From: Kiritimatiellia bacterium
GTDB lineage: Bacteria; Verrucomicrobiota; Kiritimatiellia; RFP12; UBA1067
NCBI GenBank assembly: GCA_017430155.1
Contig: JAFRNO010000614.1
Coordinates: 1-5,565, forward strand
Direction: 5' to 3'
Length of the DNA stretch: 5,565 nt
In this document: positions 1 to 5,565 of the stretch, piece after piece
Position numbering within the stretch: the first letter of the stretch is position 1
Layout: each line of letters begins with the position of its first letter
Made by a program: the position numbers and the translations under genes
The notes under the pieces: generated by a model
The model's input: the letters and a program-made list of their open reading frames with translations, nothing else
Told to the model about the DNA's origin: nothing
Database searches by the model: none

Positions 1-2
1 CG

Positions 3-896
3 AAGACGCTTTCGAGCGACATCGCCACCAATTTCCGCGACCGCGGGCAGCAGGTCCGCGTCTGGCCGCTGTCGTTCGCGGAATGGCTGCCGGCGTCGGG
101 ACTGTCCGACAAGATGGAGGCGTTCCATTGCTATTTGACGTGGGGCGGCATGCCTGTCGCCGCGCTCACGGACGATGCCGACGAACGGGCCGCCTATCTC
201 AAGGGTTTGTTCGACGAGGTTTACCTCAAGGACATACGGGAGCGGCACGGCGTGAAGGACGACATCGCGCTTTCGAACCTGATTGACGTTCTTTCCTCGG
301 ATATCGGAAGCCTGACGAATCCGCACAAAATCGGCGACACGATGAACACGCTCTGGAAAATGCATCCAAGCGACCATACGCTCAAAGCCTACATTGGACA
401 CCTTGAGGATGCGTTTCTCTTCGGCCATGCGCGGCGATTCGAGGTGAAGGGGCGCCGTTATCTCGATTCGCCCATGAAGTACTATGCGACCGACCTTGGT
501 CTCCGCAACGCGCGGCTCAACTTCCGCGACACCGACCTCAGCCATCCGATGGAGAACGCGATCTACAACGAGCTTCTGCGGAGGGGATGCAGTGTCGACG
601 TCGGGGTGGTGCCGATCTCCGCGCGCGACGGCAACGGCCGGCAGTCGATCCGCCAGCATGAGATCGATTTCGTGGTCAACCGCGGCAACGACAAGATTTA
701 CATTCAGTCGGCGTTGCGGATGGACGACGCGGCGAAGGAACGGCAGGAGACGCTTTCGTTGCGCAAGACCGGCGACTTCTTCAAGAAGGTCATCATCACG
801 GACGGCTACGACGAGGCGCGTTCGGATGCCGACGGCATCATCCACGTCGGCGTGATTCCGTTCATGCTGGACGAGACGATCCTCAAAAGACTGTAA
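3..896 (+). CDS. AAA_14/DUF4143-type ATPase, C-terminal part (5' end outside window)
   Basis: The frame is open from base 3 to the TAA at 894-896, giving 297 visible residues; full-length relatives are roughly 390-410, so about 100 N-terminal residues with Walker A and B are missing. It opens with KTLSSDIATNFRDRG, the segment that follows the sensor region in these ATPases, then VWPLSFAEW, WGGMP (near base 138), YLKGLFDEVYLKDI, a winged-helix-like stretch (SSDIGSLTNPHKIGDT) and the DUF4143 C-terminal domain. That domain resembles a PD-(D/E)xK nuclease fold: ENAIYNELLRRG (from base 552), HEIDFVV (E at 660, D at 666) and YIQSA (Q at 705), with Q in place of the usual E-x-K, so it is probably not an active nuclease. 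These proteins are common, often scattered or multicopy, and their cellular role is poorly defined. No partner gene is visible downstream. The family call is strong; the function is unknown. The internal ATG at 114 is not the true start. Confidence 0.9.
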   Translation, partial: KTLSSDIATNFRDRGQQVRVWPLSFAEWLPASGLSDKMEAFHCYLTWGGMPVAALTDDADERAAYLKGLFDEVYLKDIRERHGVKDDIALSNLIDVLSSDIGSLTNPHKIGDTMNTLWKMHPSDHTLKAYIGHLEDAFLFGHARRFEVKGRRYLDSPMKYYATDLGLRNARLNFRDTDLSHPMENAIYNELLRRGCSVDVGVVPISARDGNGRQSIRQHEIDFVVNRGNDKIYIQSALRMDDAAKERQETLSLRKTGDFFKKVIITDGYDEARSDADGIIHVGVIPFMLDETILKRL

Positions 897-911
897 TTCG
901 GCCCCGCCCGC

Positions 912-924
912 ATTTTGCTATAAT
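912..924 (+). promoter_or_regulatory. Extended -10 promoter (TGCTATAAT)
   Basis: A perfect TATAAT at 919-924 is preceded by TG at 916-917, the extended -10 arrangement. It lies in a short AT-rich patch just after the ATPase stop codon. No good TTGACA-like -35 is present 16-18 bases upstream, which is acceptable for an extended -10 promoter. Transcription would start near 930-932 and read into the signal-peptide remnant at 1009. The match is seen directly; activity is inferred. Confidence 0.6.
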
Positions 925-994
925 ATTGCCATCCACGGAGCCAAGAACATGAAAATGCCACACTTTCGCTCAATTTCCAATCTTCCACCTGAAC

Positions 995-1000
995 AGGAGA
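995..1000 (+). promoter_or_regulatory. Ribosome binding site AGGAGA deciding the start at 1009
   Basis: AGGAGA lies 8 bases before the ATG at 1009, which begins a clear signal peptide. A weaker GGAG (937-940) lies 8 bases before an in-frame ATG at 949. Starting at 949 would put twenty mostly polar residues in front of the signal peptide, so 1009 is preferred. Confidence 0.6.
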
Positions 1001-1008
1001 AGCAATCC

Positions 1009-1299
1009 ATGAAGAACCTCGTCCTCGCCGCGCTTGCGGCGCTCGCCCTCGCCGCGCTGCCGACGGGCGCAATGGCGGACACCGCCTGCACCGTCACGGT
1101 CACGAAGTTCCACCAGTCGTATCACAGCCAACAGGCATGGCGGCGGCGTGCATGTGAACAATGGCTGCGCGTTCACGATATCCGGCGGCGCAATCTCCGG
1201 CAACGCGTCGGACTACGCCGGCGGCGGCGAGGACGCCGCGCCCTACCACTGGGACAACGGGCGTCCCGCCCGTTGCAGGAGCAAATGGGGAGCCGCTAG
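1009..1299 (+). pseudogene. Remnant of a secreted beta-helix (GGxISGN repeat) protein
   Basis: From ATG 1009 the frame encodes a textbook signal peptide: MKNLV, a long Ala/Leu core, then PTGAMA with likely cleavage before DTACTVTVTKF. After about base 1120 this frame turns into arginine-rich, unlikely protein (WRRRACEQW, RRRRRGRR) and ends at TAG 1297-1299. The +1 frame over 1121-1231 instead reads ITANRHGGGVHVNNG followed by CAFTISGGAISGNASDYAGGG (20 residues or fewer each shown), a typical turn of right-handed parallel beta-helix or polymorphic-outer-membrane-protein-like repeats. Such proteins normally carry many copies; only one is left. The simplest reading is a large surface protein reduced by deletion plus frameshift to its leader and one repeat. 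A sequencing error could explain the frame change but not the small size. An intact promoter and RBS precede it. Alternative: a short new exported peptide of 96 residues ending at 1299. Confidence 0.6.
1255..1275. terminator. GC-rich hairpin between converging genes, possible bidirectional terminator
   Basis: CAACGGGC (1255-1262), loop GTCCC, GCCCGTTG (1268-1275): a perfect 8-bp stem with a 5-base loop. It lies 20 bases beyond the stop codon of the minus-strand gene and near the 3' end of the plus-strand remnant, as expected for a shared terminator. Neither strand has a T-run after the stem, so it is not a canonical intrinsic terminator. It could instead protect mRNA 3' ends or be a leftover of coding sequence. 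Confidence 0.4.
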
Positions 1300-4200
1300 C
1301 GGAAGATCAGCAGGGTGCTGCGGTCGTTGCCGAGGAAGAGGATCTTCCCCGGGCCGGTGAAGCAGGCGAGGCGGTGGTTGGGCGCGACCGACGTGTTGTC
1401 CGCCGCGCCGTAGACGCCGGCTTCCCGAGGCTCGCCGCCGAGGGTGAGCTGGCGCATCTTCATCGTGCCGTCGTAGTCGAGCGCCACGGTGGCGCCGGAG
1501 GCGGCGAGCTCCATGTCCGTCTCCTTGCCGAACACGGTCTTGTTCTCCAGCTTGAGCTTACCGCCGGTGACGACCGCCTTCGCGGCGTTTGTCCAGCTGC
1601 CGGCAGGGCCGAACGCCAAGGTGCCGTTCGTCACCTGCACCATGCCCGTGGACGTGCTCGCGGCGTTGCACATGTGGTAGCGCGTGCCGTCGTAGGAGAG
1701 GTTCACGGCGCCCGCGAACACCACCTTGTTCGTGATGTCCGATACATCGGCGGTGCGCGGGTTGCCGACATGGTGAAGCGTGGCGGGCGAGGCGCTCGTG
1801 ACGGTGAAGCCGCCGTTCGGGAAGCCCAGGTTCTTAGCGCCCTGGTCGCAGCCGCACATGTCCCACACGTTGCCACTATAGCGATTATTGTCGCGGATGT
1901 TGCCCGAGCTCGTGGTGATCGCGTAGGGCACCGTGGTGTAGATGCGGTTGTTGTTGCCCATGATCCAGAACCAGACGTTGCCGAACTCGTTGGAGGGGGC
2001 GTTGAAGTAGAGGGTCTTCTTCTCCCCGATTCCGAACGCGCTGCCGATCGGGTTGATGACGAGGGGAGCGTCGAAGTAGAGCGTGGCGGCATCGCCCCGG
2101 AAGTAGCACCAGTTCGTGGTCTGGCGCCTGATGCTGCCCTTGAACCGCAGGGACGAGTTCGCCCCCAGGTTCCAAACCACCGTCGCCGCCGTCGGGAAGG
2201 AGACGTCGCCCTCGATGACGTTGTCGGTGTTCGCCGCGACGTAGATGTTGCCCGTCTTTTCCTTCTCAGCGGTGTCCGTGAACCCACGGGCGAGCGTGAC
2301 GCCGTTGAGCGTGAGCTTGGAGGCGGTGAGGTCGATTTTCACGGGCTCGCCGAAAGTGCCGAAGGCGTCGTCGGCGTTCACGTTCACCGTGGCGTTGGTG
2401 ATCGTGACCGCGCCCATCTCGCTGGGGGCGTTGAGGTTGACGGTGCCGCCGCCCTTGATCTTGAGCGCGCCCGTGCCGCCGATCGGGCCGGTGACGTTCA
2501 GCGTGTCGCCCGCCGCCACGGTCCATGTCTGGTCGGTGGAGAGGAAGAGCGGCCAGCCGAGCGTGTAGGTGCGTCCCGCGCCGGAGGAGGCGAGTCCGCC
2601 CGCGCCGAGGAAGGCGTAGCGCGCGGCGTCGGGCGCGGTGAAGGAAAACGCGCCCGGCGCGGCGAGGGAGAGCCCGTTGAAGTTGGCGTCGCGGTTCAGC
2701 GCCGCGCCCGTGCCGGCGGCGAAGTTCGCGGCGAGCGTGCCGCCGTCGAGGTCGGGCAGGACGGTGTTGCCCGCCTCGCCCCAGTTGGCGGCGTTGCCGA
2801 TGGAGGTGTCCGATCCGCCGTTCGCGGTCCAGTTCTCCGCCGCCGGCGCGCCCGGGGCGGGCGCGAGGGGCGTGGCGCCGCCCACGCACACGATGCCGCC
2901 GCCCACGATCCAGTCCACGGGCGTGTAGCCCCCGCCCGTGCGCGAGCAGTAGACGCCGGCGGGAAGCGCGACGCCGCCCACCAGGGCGGAATCGACGGAA
3001 AGCGCCACGCCGCTTGTCAGATTCAGCTTCTCCAGACCCGTGTCGAGCGTGAGGATCTTGGCCTGCGGACCGTAGGCGGGCACGGCGTCGAACACGAGGC
3101 TGCTGCCTGCGCCGCCGGAAACCGTGATCCAGGTGAGGTTGGTGAAGGACGCGCCCTCGGTGAAGCGGATCGTGCCGTTCCCCACCTCGATGCGGTTCGT
3201 GGTGGAGGAGATGGACGCCACGCCTTTCAGCACGAACTCCTTGGCGGCGGATTCGGGCCGCCAGCAGAAGCTCACGGGATTCACGATGGTGCCGGTGAAC
3301 GGCATGGAGTCCACGGGCGGGTTGCCGGTGATGGTGAGCGAGCCGATGTAGCTCTCGGGCGGGTTGACGTTCAGCCGCTCCATGCAGCCGATGGTGTGCG
3401 GCTGGCCGACCGCGCTTGCGTTTTCGCGTATCCAGAAGTCGGCGAACGTGCAGTTCTTGCTGAACTGGAGCGAGGTGTCCTTGGCCGCGAACGTGACTTC
3501 CATTCCGGCGGGGAACACGGACATGTTCCCCTGGCCCTGGCAGCCGAACAAGACGGAGCCTTCCTTGATGTCGATGTACTTCATCCCCGCGAACGAATGG
3601 TTGGCGCTGTCGGGACGGAACCCCAGCCAGCGGGCACCCGTCTTAACGATGCGGAAGGGAGTGCCGTCCGGGCTGTGGAACCCCTTGTTGTAGCCGGCCA
3701 TGTCGGAGCAGTAGAGGTTGAGGGTGGAGGTCTCGACGATCGTGTCGATGTTGTAGTACATGTAGCCCTTGTTGTAGATGCCCCAGCTGCCTTCCGCGAA
3801 GATGAGGGCGTTGCCGTTGGGGGCCGTGTATCCCCCCGGCAGCTCCACGCGGTAGGGACGGAGGTTCTGCAGGTCGTTCTGCGCCGTCACGTATGCGTTG
3901 TTGACTTTGTTGTTGGGGAAGACGAGCGTGTCGCCGTCCTGCGGCACGGCCGATGTCTCGCCCGTGGTCTCGTTGCGCCAGTTGGCGGCGGCGCTCCACT
4001 TGCCGTTTGCCGGTCCCTGCCAGACAAGCTTGTCACCGGGGCTATTCCCCGACTCGACGACCACGCGTCCCGCGCCCGTGATCCAGGCGGCGTTCGCGGC
4101 GGTGTACGTGCCGGCCGCGAGGTTGCGTCCGTTGACGCGTGCGTACGTGAAGGTGAGCGTGACGCCCTCGGAGAGCGTGAGGCGTTCGTTCGCGGAGGGC

Positions 4201-5565
4201 AGGAAGAGACGCTTGGCGTGGAAGACCGTGCCCGGCGCCGTGTCCACCACGAAATGCGCGTTCGCGCCTTTGACGGTCAGCATGCCGAGCTTGGAGTAGG
4301 AGGCGCCGGCGGTGAGGCGCAGCGTGCCGTTGACGACCTCGACGTTGCCGGTGGTGGTGGACGTCCGGCCGGAGAGGACGAACGACTTGGCCGAGGAGTC
4401 GGGCGCCCAGCAGAAGTCCACCGAGGTCTCGAAGGAACCGGTGAACACGGTCTCGTCGTCCGGCGGCGTGCCGCAGAGGGTGAGCTTGCCGCGCTTGACG
4501 TCGGTGCCGTTGTCGACCTGGCAGGTGATGGCGTGCGCCTTGTTGCGGGCCTCAGACGTCTCGCGGAGGCAGAAGTTGGTGAACACGCAGGGCTGGGAGA
4601 TGCCAAGCGAGGTGTTCGCGCCGTCGAACGTCACCGTCTGGCCGGGCGGCAGCAGGTGCATCTTGGGCGTGCCGGCGTTGATGCCGTAGATCCACTGGCC
4701 GGCCTTGATGGTGATGAACCTGAATCCGGCGTAGTCCGCCGGGGAAGAGGCGAAGTTGCCGTTGATGCCGGCGCGGCCGGAGCCGGTCTTGACGAAACCG
4801 CATTCCGCGCCGTCCCAACTGGAAATTTTGCCGCGTCCCACGAAGGTGCTGCTGGAGTAGCAGATGATGTTCGTGCCTTCCAGCTTGACCGGCACGTCGA
4901 AGTGCAGGTAGCCATCGTTGTAGATGCCGTAGGAGCCGTCGCGGAAGATGACGGGGAGACTGTCAGTGTTGTGCGTCTGGTAGCCGCCAAGCTTCACCAT
5001 GTAGGGCATGAAGTCGGGGATGTCGTTCTTCGTGCCGGTGACGGCGTTGAGGTAGATCGTGTCGCCGTTCTTGGGAAGTGCGTTCGTCAGGCCGACGGAG
5101 TCCGTCCAGTTGGCGGCGTTGTTCCACGTCTTGTTGTTGCCGCCGGTCCAGTTGAGGGTGCGCGGCGGGGGCGGCGGCTCTGGGGCCTGCAGGACGTACT
5201 GGGCCGCATTGGGGCCGTGGACGGCGCCGTGGCCCATGTTCTGCGTGAAGGTGACCTTCTTCGGCTCGGGCAGGGCGCGGTAGAGCTGAATCTCGCCGGA
5301 CGGCGGGCACACGTAGTCGCCGAGGCCGGCGGTGAAGGTGACAGGGCACTTCACGAGGGTGGCGAGGTTCTTGAGGTCAATGTAGTCGAGGTTCGGCGTC
5401 CAGTCCGGACGCCATCCCTTCATGTAGCCGAGCTTCGAGTATCCGGCGAGGTCGGCGGACCACGGGATCGACGCGGTACACTTCGTGACGGCGCTGTCGA
5501 GCGCGGCGAGGGCGATGGCCCGCCAGCCGCCCATCGAGCCGCCCTGCGTCTCGAGCGTCGTGCCG
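1296..5565 (-). CDS. CE7-like acetyl esterase fused to autotransporter-like beta-repeat modules (N-terminus outside window)
   Basis: One uninterrupted frame runs from the window's right edge to TAG at 1298-1296. Residues below are counted from the internal Met at 5534, which is not a true start because coding continues upstream (GTTLETQGGSMGGWR). Order: C-terminal half of a CE7-type alpha/beta hydrolase with Ser at 5537-5535, Asp73 and His102; a proline linker (117-124); beta-rich module A (about 126-493); module B (about 503-884); an Ala/Pro linker (887-899); module C (900-1401); and 11 final residues. Modules begin with a W-containing strand and NAANW or AAANW, and end with AGxY...WIxGxG. 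CE7 enzymes remove acetyl groups from xylan-derived sugars and cephalosporin C. The repeats resemble autotransporter-associated beta strands, so the protein is probably exported; the signal peptide would be off-window. There is no PEP-CTERM, LPXTG, beta-barrel or type IX sorting domain at the C-terminus. Esterase homology is well supported; the substrate and the role of the repeats are not. Confidence 0.85.
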   Translation of the reverse strand, partial: GTTLETQGGSMGGWRAIALAALDSAVTKCTASIPWSADLAGYSKLGYMKGWRPDWTPNLDYIDLKNLATLVKCPVTFTAGLGDYVCPPSGEIQLYRALPEPKKVTFTQNMGHGAVHGPNAAQYVLQAPEPPPPPRTLNWTGGNNKTWNNAANWTDSVGLTNALPKNGDTIYLNAVTGTKNDIPDFMPYMVKLGGYQTHNTDSLPVIFRDGSYGIYNDGYLHFDVPVKLEGTNIICYSSSTFVGRGKISSWDGAECGFVKTGSGRAGINGNFASSPADYAGFRFITIKAGQWIYGINAGTPKMHLLPPGQTVTFDGANTSLGISQPCVFTNFCLRETSEARNKAHAITCQVDNGTDVKRGKLTLCGTPPDDETVFTGSFETSVDFCWAPDSSAKSFVLSGRTSTTTGNVEVVNGTLRLTAGASYSKLGMLTVKGANAHFVVDTAPGTVFHAKRLFLPSANERLTLSEGVTLTFTYARVNGRNLAAGTYTAANAAWITGAGRVVVESGNSPGDKLVWQGPANGKWSAAANWRNETTGETSAVPQDGDTLVFPNNKVNNAYVTAQNDLQNLRPYRVELPGGYTAPNGNALIFAEGSWGIYNKGYMYYNIDTIVETSTLNLYCSDMAGYNKGFHSPDGTPFRIVKTGARWLGFRPDSANHSFAGMKYIDIKEGSVLFGCQGQGNMSVFPAGMEVTFAAKDTSLQFSKNCTFADFWIRENASAVGQPHTIGCMERLNVNPPESYIGSLTITGNPPVDSMPFTGTIVNPVSFCWRPESAAKEFVLKGVASISSTTNRIEVGNGTIRFTEGASFTNLTWITVSGGAGSSLVFDAVPAYGPQAKILTLDTGLEKLNLTSGVALSVDSALVGGVALPAGVYCSRTGGGYTPVDWIVGGGIVCVGGATPLAPAPGAPAAENWTANGGSDTSIGNAANWGEAGNTVLPDLDGGTLAANFAAGTGAALNRDANFNGLSLAAPGAFSFTAPDAARYAFLGAGGLASSGAGRTYTLGWPLFLSTDQTWTVAAGDTLNVTGPIGGTGALKIKGGGTVNLNAPSEMGAVTITNATVNVNADDAFGTFGEPVKIDLTASKLTLNGVTLARGFTDTAEKEKTGNIYVAANTDNVIEGDVSFPTAATVVWNLGANSSLRFKGSIRRQTTNWCYFRGDAATLYFDAPLVINPIGSAFGIGEKKTLYFNAPSNEFGNVWFWIMGNNNRIYTTVPYAITTSSGNIRDNNRYSGNVWDMCGCDQGAKNLGFPNGGFTVTSASPATLHHVGNPRTADVSDITNKVVFAGAVNLSYDGTRYHMCNAASTSTGMVQVTNGTLAFGPAGSWTNAAKAVVTGGKLKLENKTVFGKETDMELAASGATVALDYDGTMKMRQLTLGGEPREAGVYGAADNTSVAPNHRLACFTGPGKILFLGNDRSTLLIFR
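1542..1658 (-). repeat. NGTL-type strand repeat, copy 3 (module C)
   Basis: Residues 1293-1331: STSTGMVQVTNGTLAFGPAG, then SWTNAAKAVVTGGKLKLEN. This is the third copy, which ties module C to modules A and B although its middle portion differs. Confidence 0.6.
2361..2537 (-). repeat. Autotransporter-associated beta-strand segment in module C
   Basis: Residues 1000-1058 follow the pattern 'W.v..g.tL.vtG.igGtGaLkikGgGtvnLna......vtItnatv.v', matching the autotransporter-associated repeat style 'ltktGaGtLtLsg....tGattvnaGtL'. This is the best single match in the window to that repeat class and supports a parallel beta-helix fold. Confidence 0.6.
2883..4028 (-). repeat. Beta-rich module B, second copy of the tandem protein duplication
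   Basis: Residues 503-884. Counterparts to module A in order: LVWQGPANGKWSAAANW, DGDTLVFPNN, EGSWGIYNKGYMYYNI, NLYCSD, RIVKTG, IDIKEGS, PAGMEVTF, TSLQFSKNCTFADFWIRE, TIGC, FCWRPESAAKEFVL, a strand repeat (776-816) and PAGVYCSRTGGG...WIVGGGIV. Cysteines at 609, 695, 717 and 757 sit at positions equivalent to 225, 316, 338 and 375 of module A. The copies are clearly diverged at protein level, so the duplication is not recent. Confidence 0.75.
3087..3209 (-). repeat. NGTL-type strand repeat, copy 2 (module B)
   Basis: Residues 776-816: SSTTNRIEVGNGTIRFTEGA, then SFTNLTWITVSGGAGSSLVFD. It aligns with copy 1 (NGTLRLTAGASYSKL) and copy 3 (NGTLAFGPAGSWTNA). Confidence 0.65.
4056..5159 (-). repeat. 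Beta-rich module A, first copy of a tandem protein duplication
   Basis: Residues 126-493. It starts with TLNWTGGNNKTWNNAANW, followed by NGDTIYLN, DGSYGIYNDGYLHFDV, IICYSS, GFVKTG, ITIKAGQ, PGQTVTF, TSLGISQPCVFTNFCLRE, AITC, FCWAPDSSAKSFVL, an autotransporter-like strand repeat (393-431) and the closing strand AAGTYTAANAAWITGAGRV. Nearly every block has a partner in the same order in module B, showing an ancient internal duplication. I do not recognise the middle part as a named family. Confidence 0.75.
4242..4358 (-). repeat. NGTL-type strand repeat, copy 1 (module A)
   Basis: Residues 393-431: TTTGNVEVVNGTLRLTAGAS, then YSKLGMLTVKGANAHFVVD. Equivalent segments lie near the end of modules B and C. 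The pattern is S/T-T-x(1-2)-x-V-x-NGT-L/I, then G(A)S(F/Y/W)(S/T)(K/N), then V.GG and a hydrophobic strand. Confidence 0.65.
5187..5565 (-). other. Domain: CE7 (AXE1-like) esterase, catalytic C-terminal half
   Basis: Visible motifs are GGSMGG (nucleophile elbow, Ser codon 5537-5535) followed by AIALAALDSAVTKC, then IPWSADLAG, NLDYIDLKNLA, KCPVTF, GLGDYVCPPSG (Asp codon 5318-5316), PEPKKVTF and MGHG (His codon 5231-5229). The order 'nucleophile - AALD - P...D - YxDxxNxA - cPV - GLxDxvCPPS - GH' is that of the CE7/AXE1 family. The Asp-His distance is 29 residues, matching Bacillus subtilis CAH (D269, H298) and Thermotoga maritima TM0077 (D274, H303). Ser-Asp is 73 residues against 86-88 in those enzymes, so a loop is shorter. 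All three triad residues are present, so activity is plausible. Confidence 0.75.

Larger units (their letters stand above)
1332..2837 (-). other. Beta-rich module C, autotransporter-repeat-like C-terminal module
   Basis: Residues 900-1401. It opens with ENWTANGGSDTSIGNAANW, like modules A and B, and closes with AGVYGAADN...CFTGPGKILFL, but the middle differs. The middle has a classic autotransporter-associated stretch (1000-1058: QTWTVAAGDTLNVTG, GGTGALKIKGGGTVNLNA, AVTITNATVNVNADDAFG). It then has a region rich in Asn and aromatics (about 1140-1240: CYFRGDAATLYF, NEFGNVWFWIMGNNNRIY, NVWDMCGCDQG) and a final strand repeat (1293-1331). This resembles passenger-domain beta-helix proteins; no enzymatic motif is seen. 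Confidence 0.65.

Noticed and set aside
83..286. Short plus-strand frame starting at an internal ATG
   Set aside because: It overlaps the ATPase coding frame, which carries the recognisable SSDIAT, PLSFAEW and GGMP motifs.
660..707. Possible active PD-(D/E)xK nuclease in the ATPase C-terminus
   Set aside because: The E/D residues are there, but the expected E-x-K is replaced by YIQSA, so catalytic activity cannot be claimed.
484..855. 123-codon plus-strand frame inside the ATPase gene
   Set aside because: It overlaps the well-supported DUF4143 frame and is Arg/Ser/Thr-rich nonsense.
949..1008. Alternative start at ATG 949 for the signal-peptide remnant
   Set aside because: It has only a weak GGAG upstream and would bury the signal peptide behind twenty mostly polar residues; ATG 1009 with AGGAGA fits better, though 949 is not excluded.
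1..1299. ATPase plus small exported protein as a toxin-antitoxin or defence pair
   Set aside because: The downstream frame looks broken, has its own promoter, and encodes a leader plus beta-helix repeat rather than a toxin or antitoxin; nothing links the two.
1703..2287. 194-codon minus-strand open frame rich in Ser, Arg and Thr
   Set aside because: It lies wholly within module C in another frame and has low-complexity composition and no motif.
2266..2889. 207-codon open frame on the minus strand, rich in Arg, His and Gly
   Set aside because: It is an out-of-frame shadow inside the large minus-strand gene; its composition is that expected from GC-rich codons read in the wrong frame, with no domain.
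3898..4299. Plus-strand open frames antisense to the repeat gene (also near 2245-2568, 3364-3693 and 4312-4689)
   Set aside because: High GC with few stops gives long antisense frames. None has a convincing RBS or recognisable domain, and the sense strand encodes coherent repeats throughout.

Overview
This is a GC-rich bacterial window with two substantial genes, both cut by the window edges, and a short degraded gene between them. No rRNA, tRNA, CRISPR array, insertion sequence or phage gene was seen. The large surface-type protein is built from beta-rich, autotransporter-like repeats with W-x-G/NAANW module starts and AGxY...WIxGxG module ends. That style, plus a CE7-type carbohydrate esterase and a second degraded parallel beta-helix protein, suggests an uncultured member of the Verrucomicrobiota/Lentisphaerota/Kiritimatiellota group, perhaps from a gut or other polysaccharide-rich habitat. 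This placement is inferred from protein style only; there is no marker gene in the window.

Layout. (1) Bases 3-896, plus strand: the C-terminal three quarters of an AAA_14/DUF4143-type ATPase. (2) Bases 897-1295: an extended -10 promoter (912-924), a good ribosome binding site (995-1000), then a signal peptide that runs out of frame into a short 'GGGVxVNNGxxFTISGGxISGN' beta-helix repeat. This looks like the remnant of a larger secreted protein. A perfect GC-rich 8-bp hairpin (1255-1275) lies in the convergent zone. (3) Bases 1296-5565, minus strand: one uninterrupted reading frame of more than 1,420 codons, open at its N-terminus. It starts in the second half of a CE7-like (acetyl xylan esterase/cephalosporin C deacetylase) alpha/beta hydrolase, with nucleophile Ser, Asp and His all visible. 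It then crosses a proline linker into two tandem copies of a ~370-380-residue beta-rich module and a third, partly different ~500-residue module.

The genes do not form an operon: the plus-strand and minus-strand genes converge near base 1296. The most interesting item is the fusion of a deacetylase-type catalytic domain to about 1,285 residues of duplicated, cysteine-containing, autotransporter-like repeat with no recognisable C-terminal anchor. A plausible but unproven reading is a secreted or surface enzyme that removes acetyl groups from plant or host glycans, with the repeats acting as a stalk or adhesive scaffold. I found no convincing defence system or other multi-gene system.
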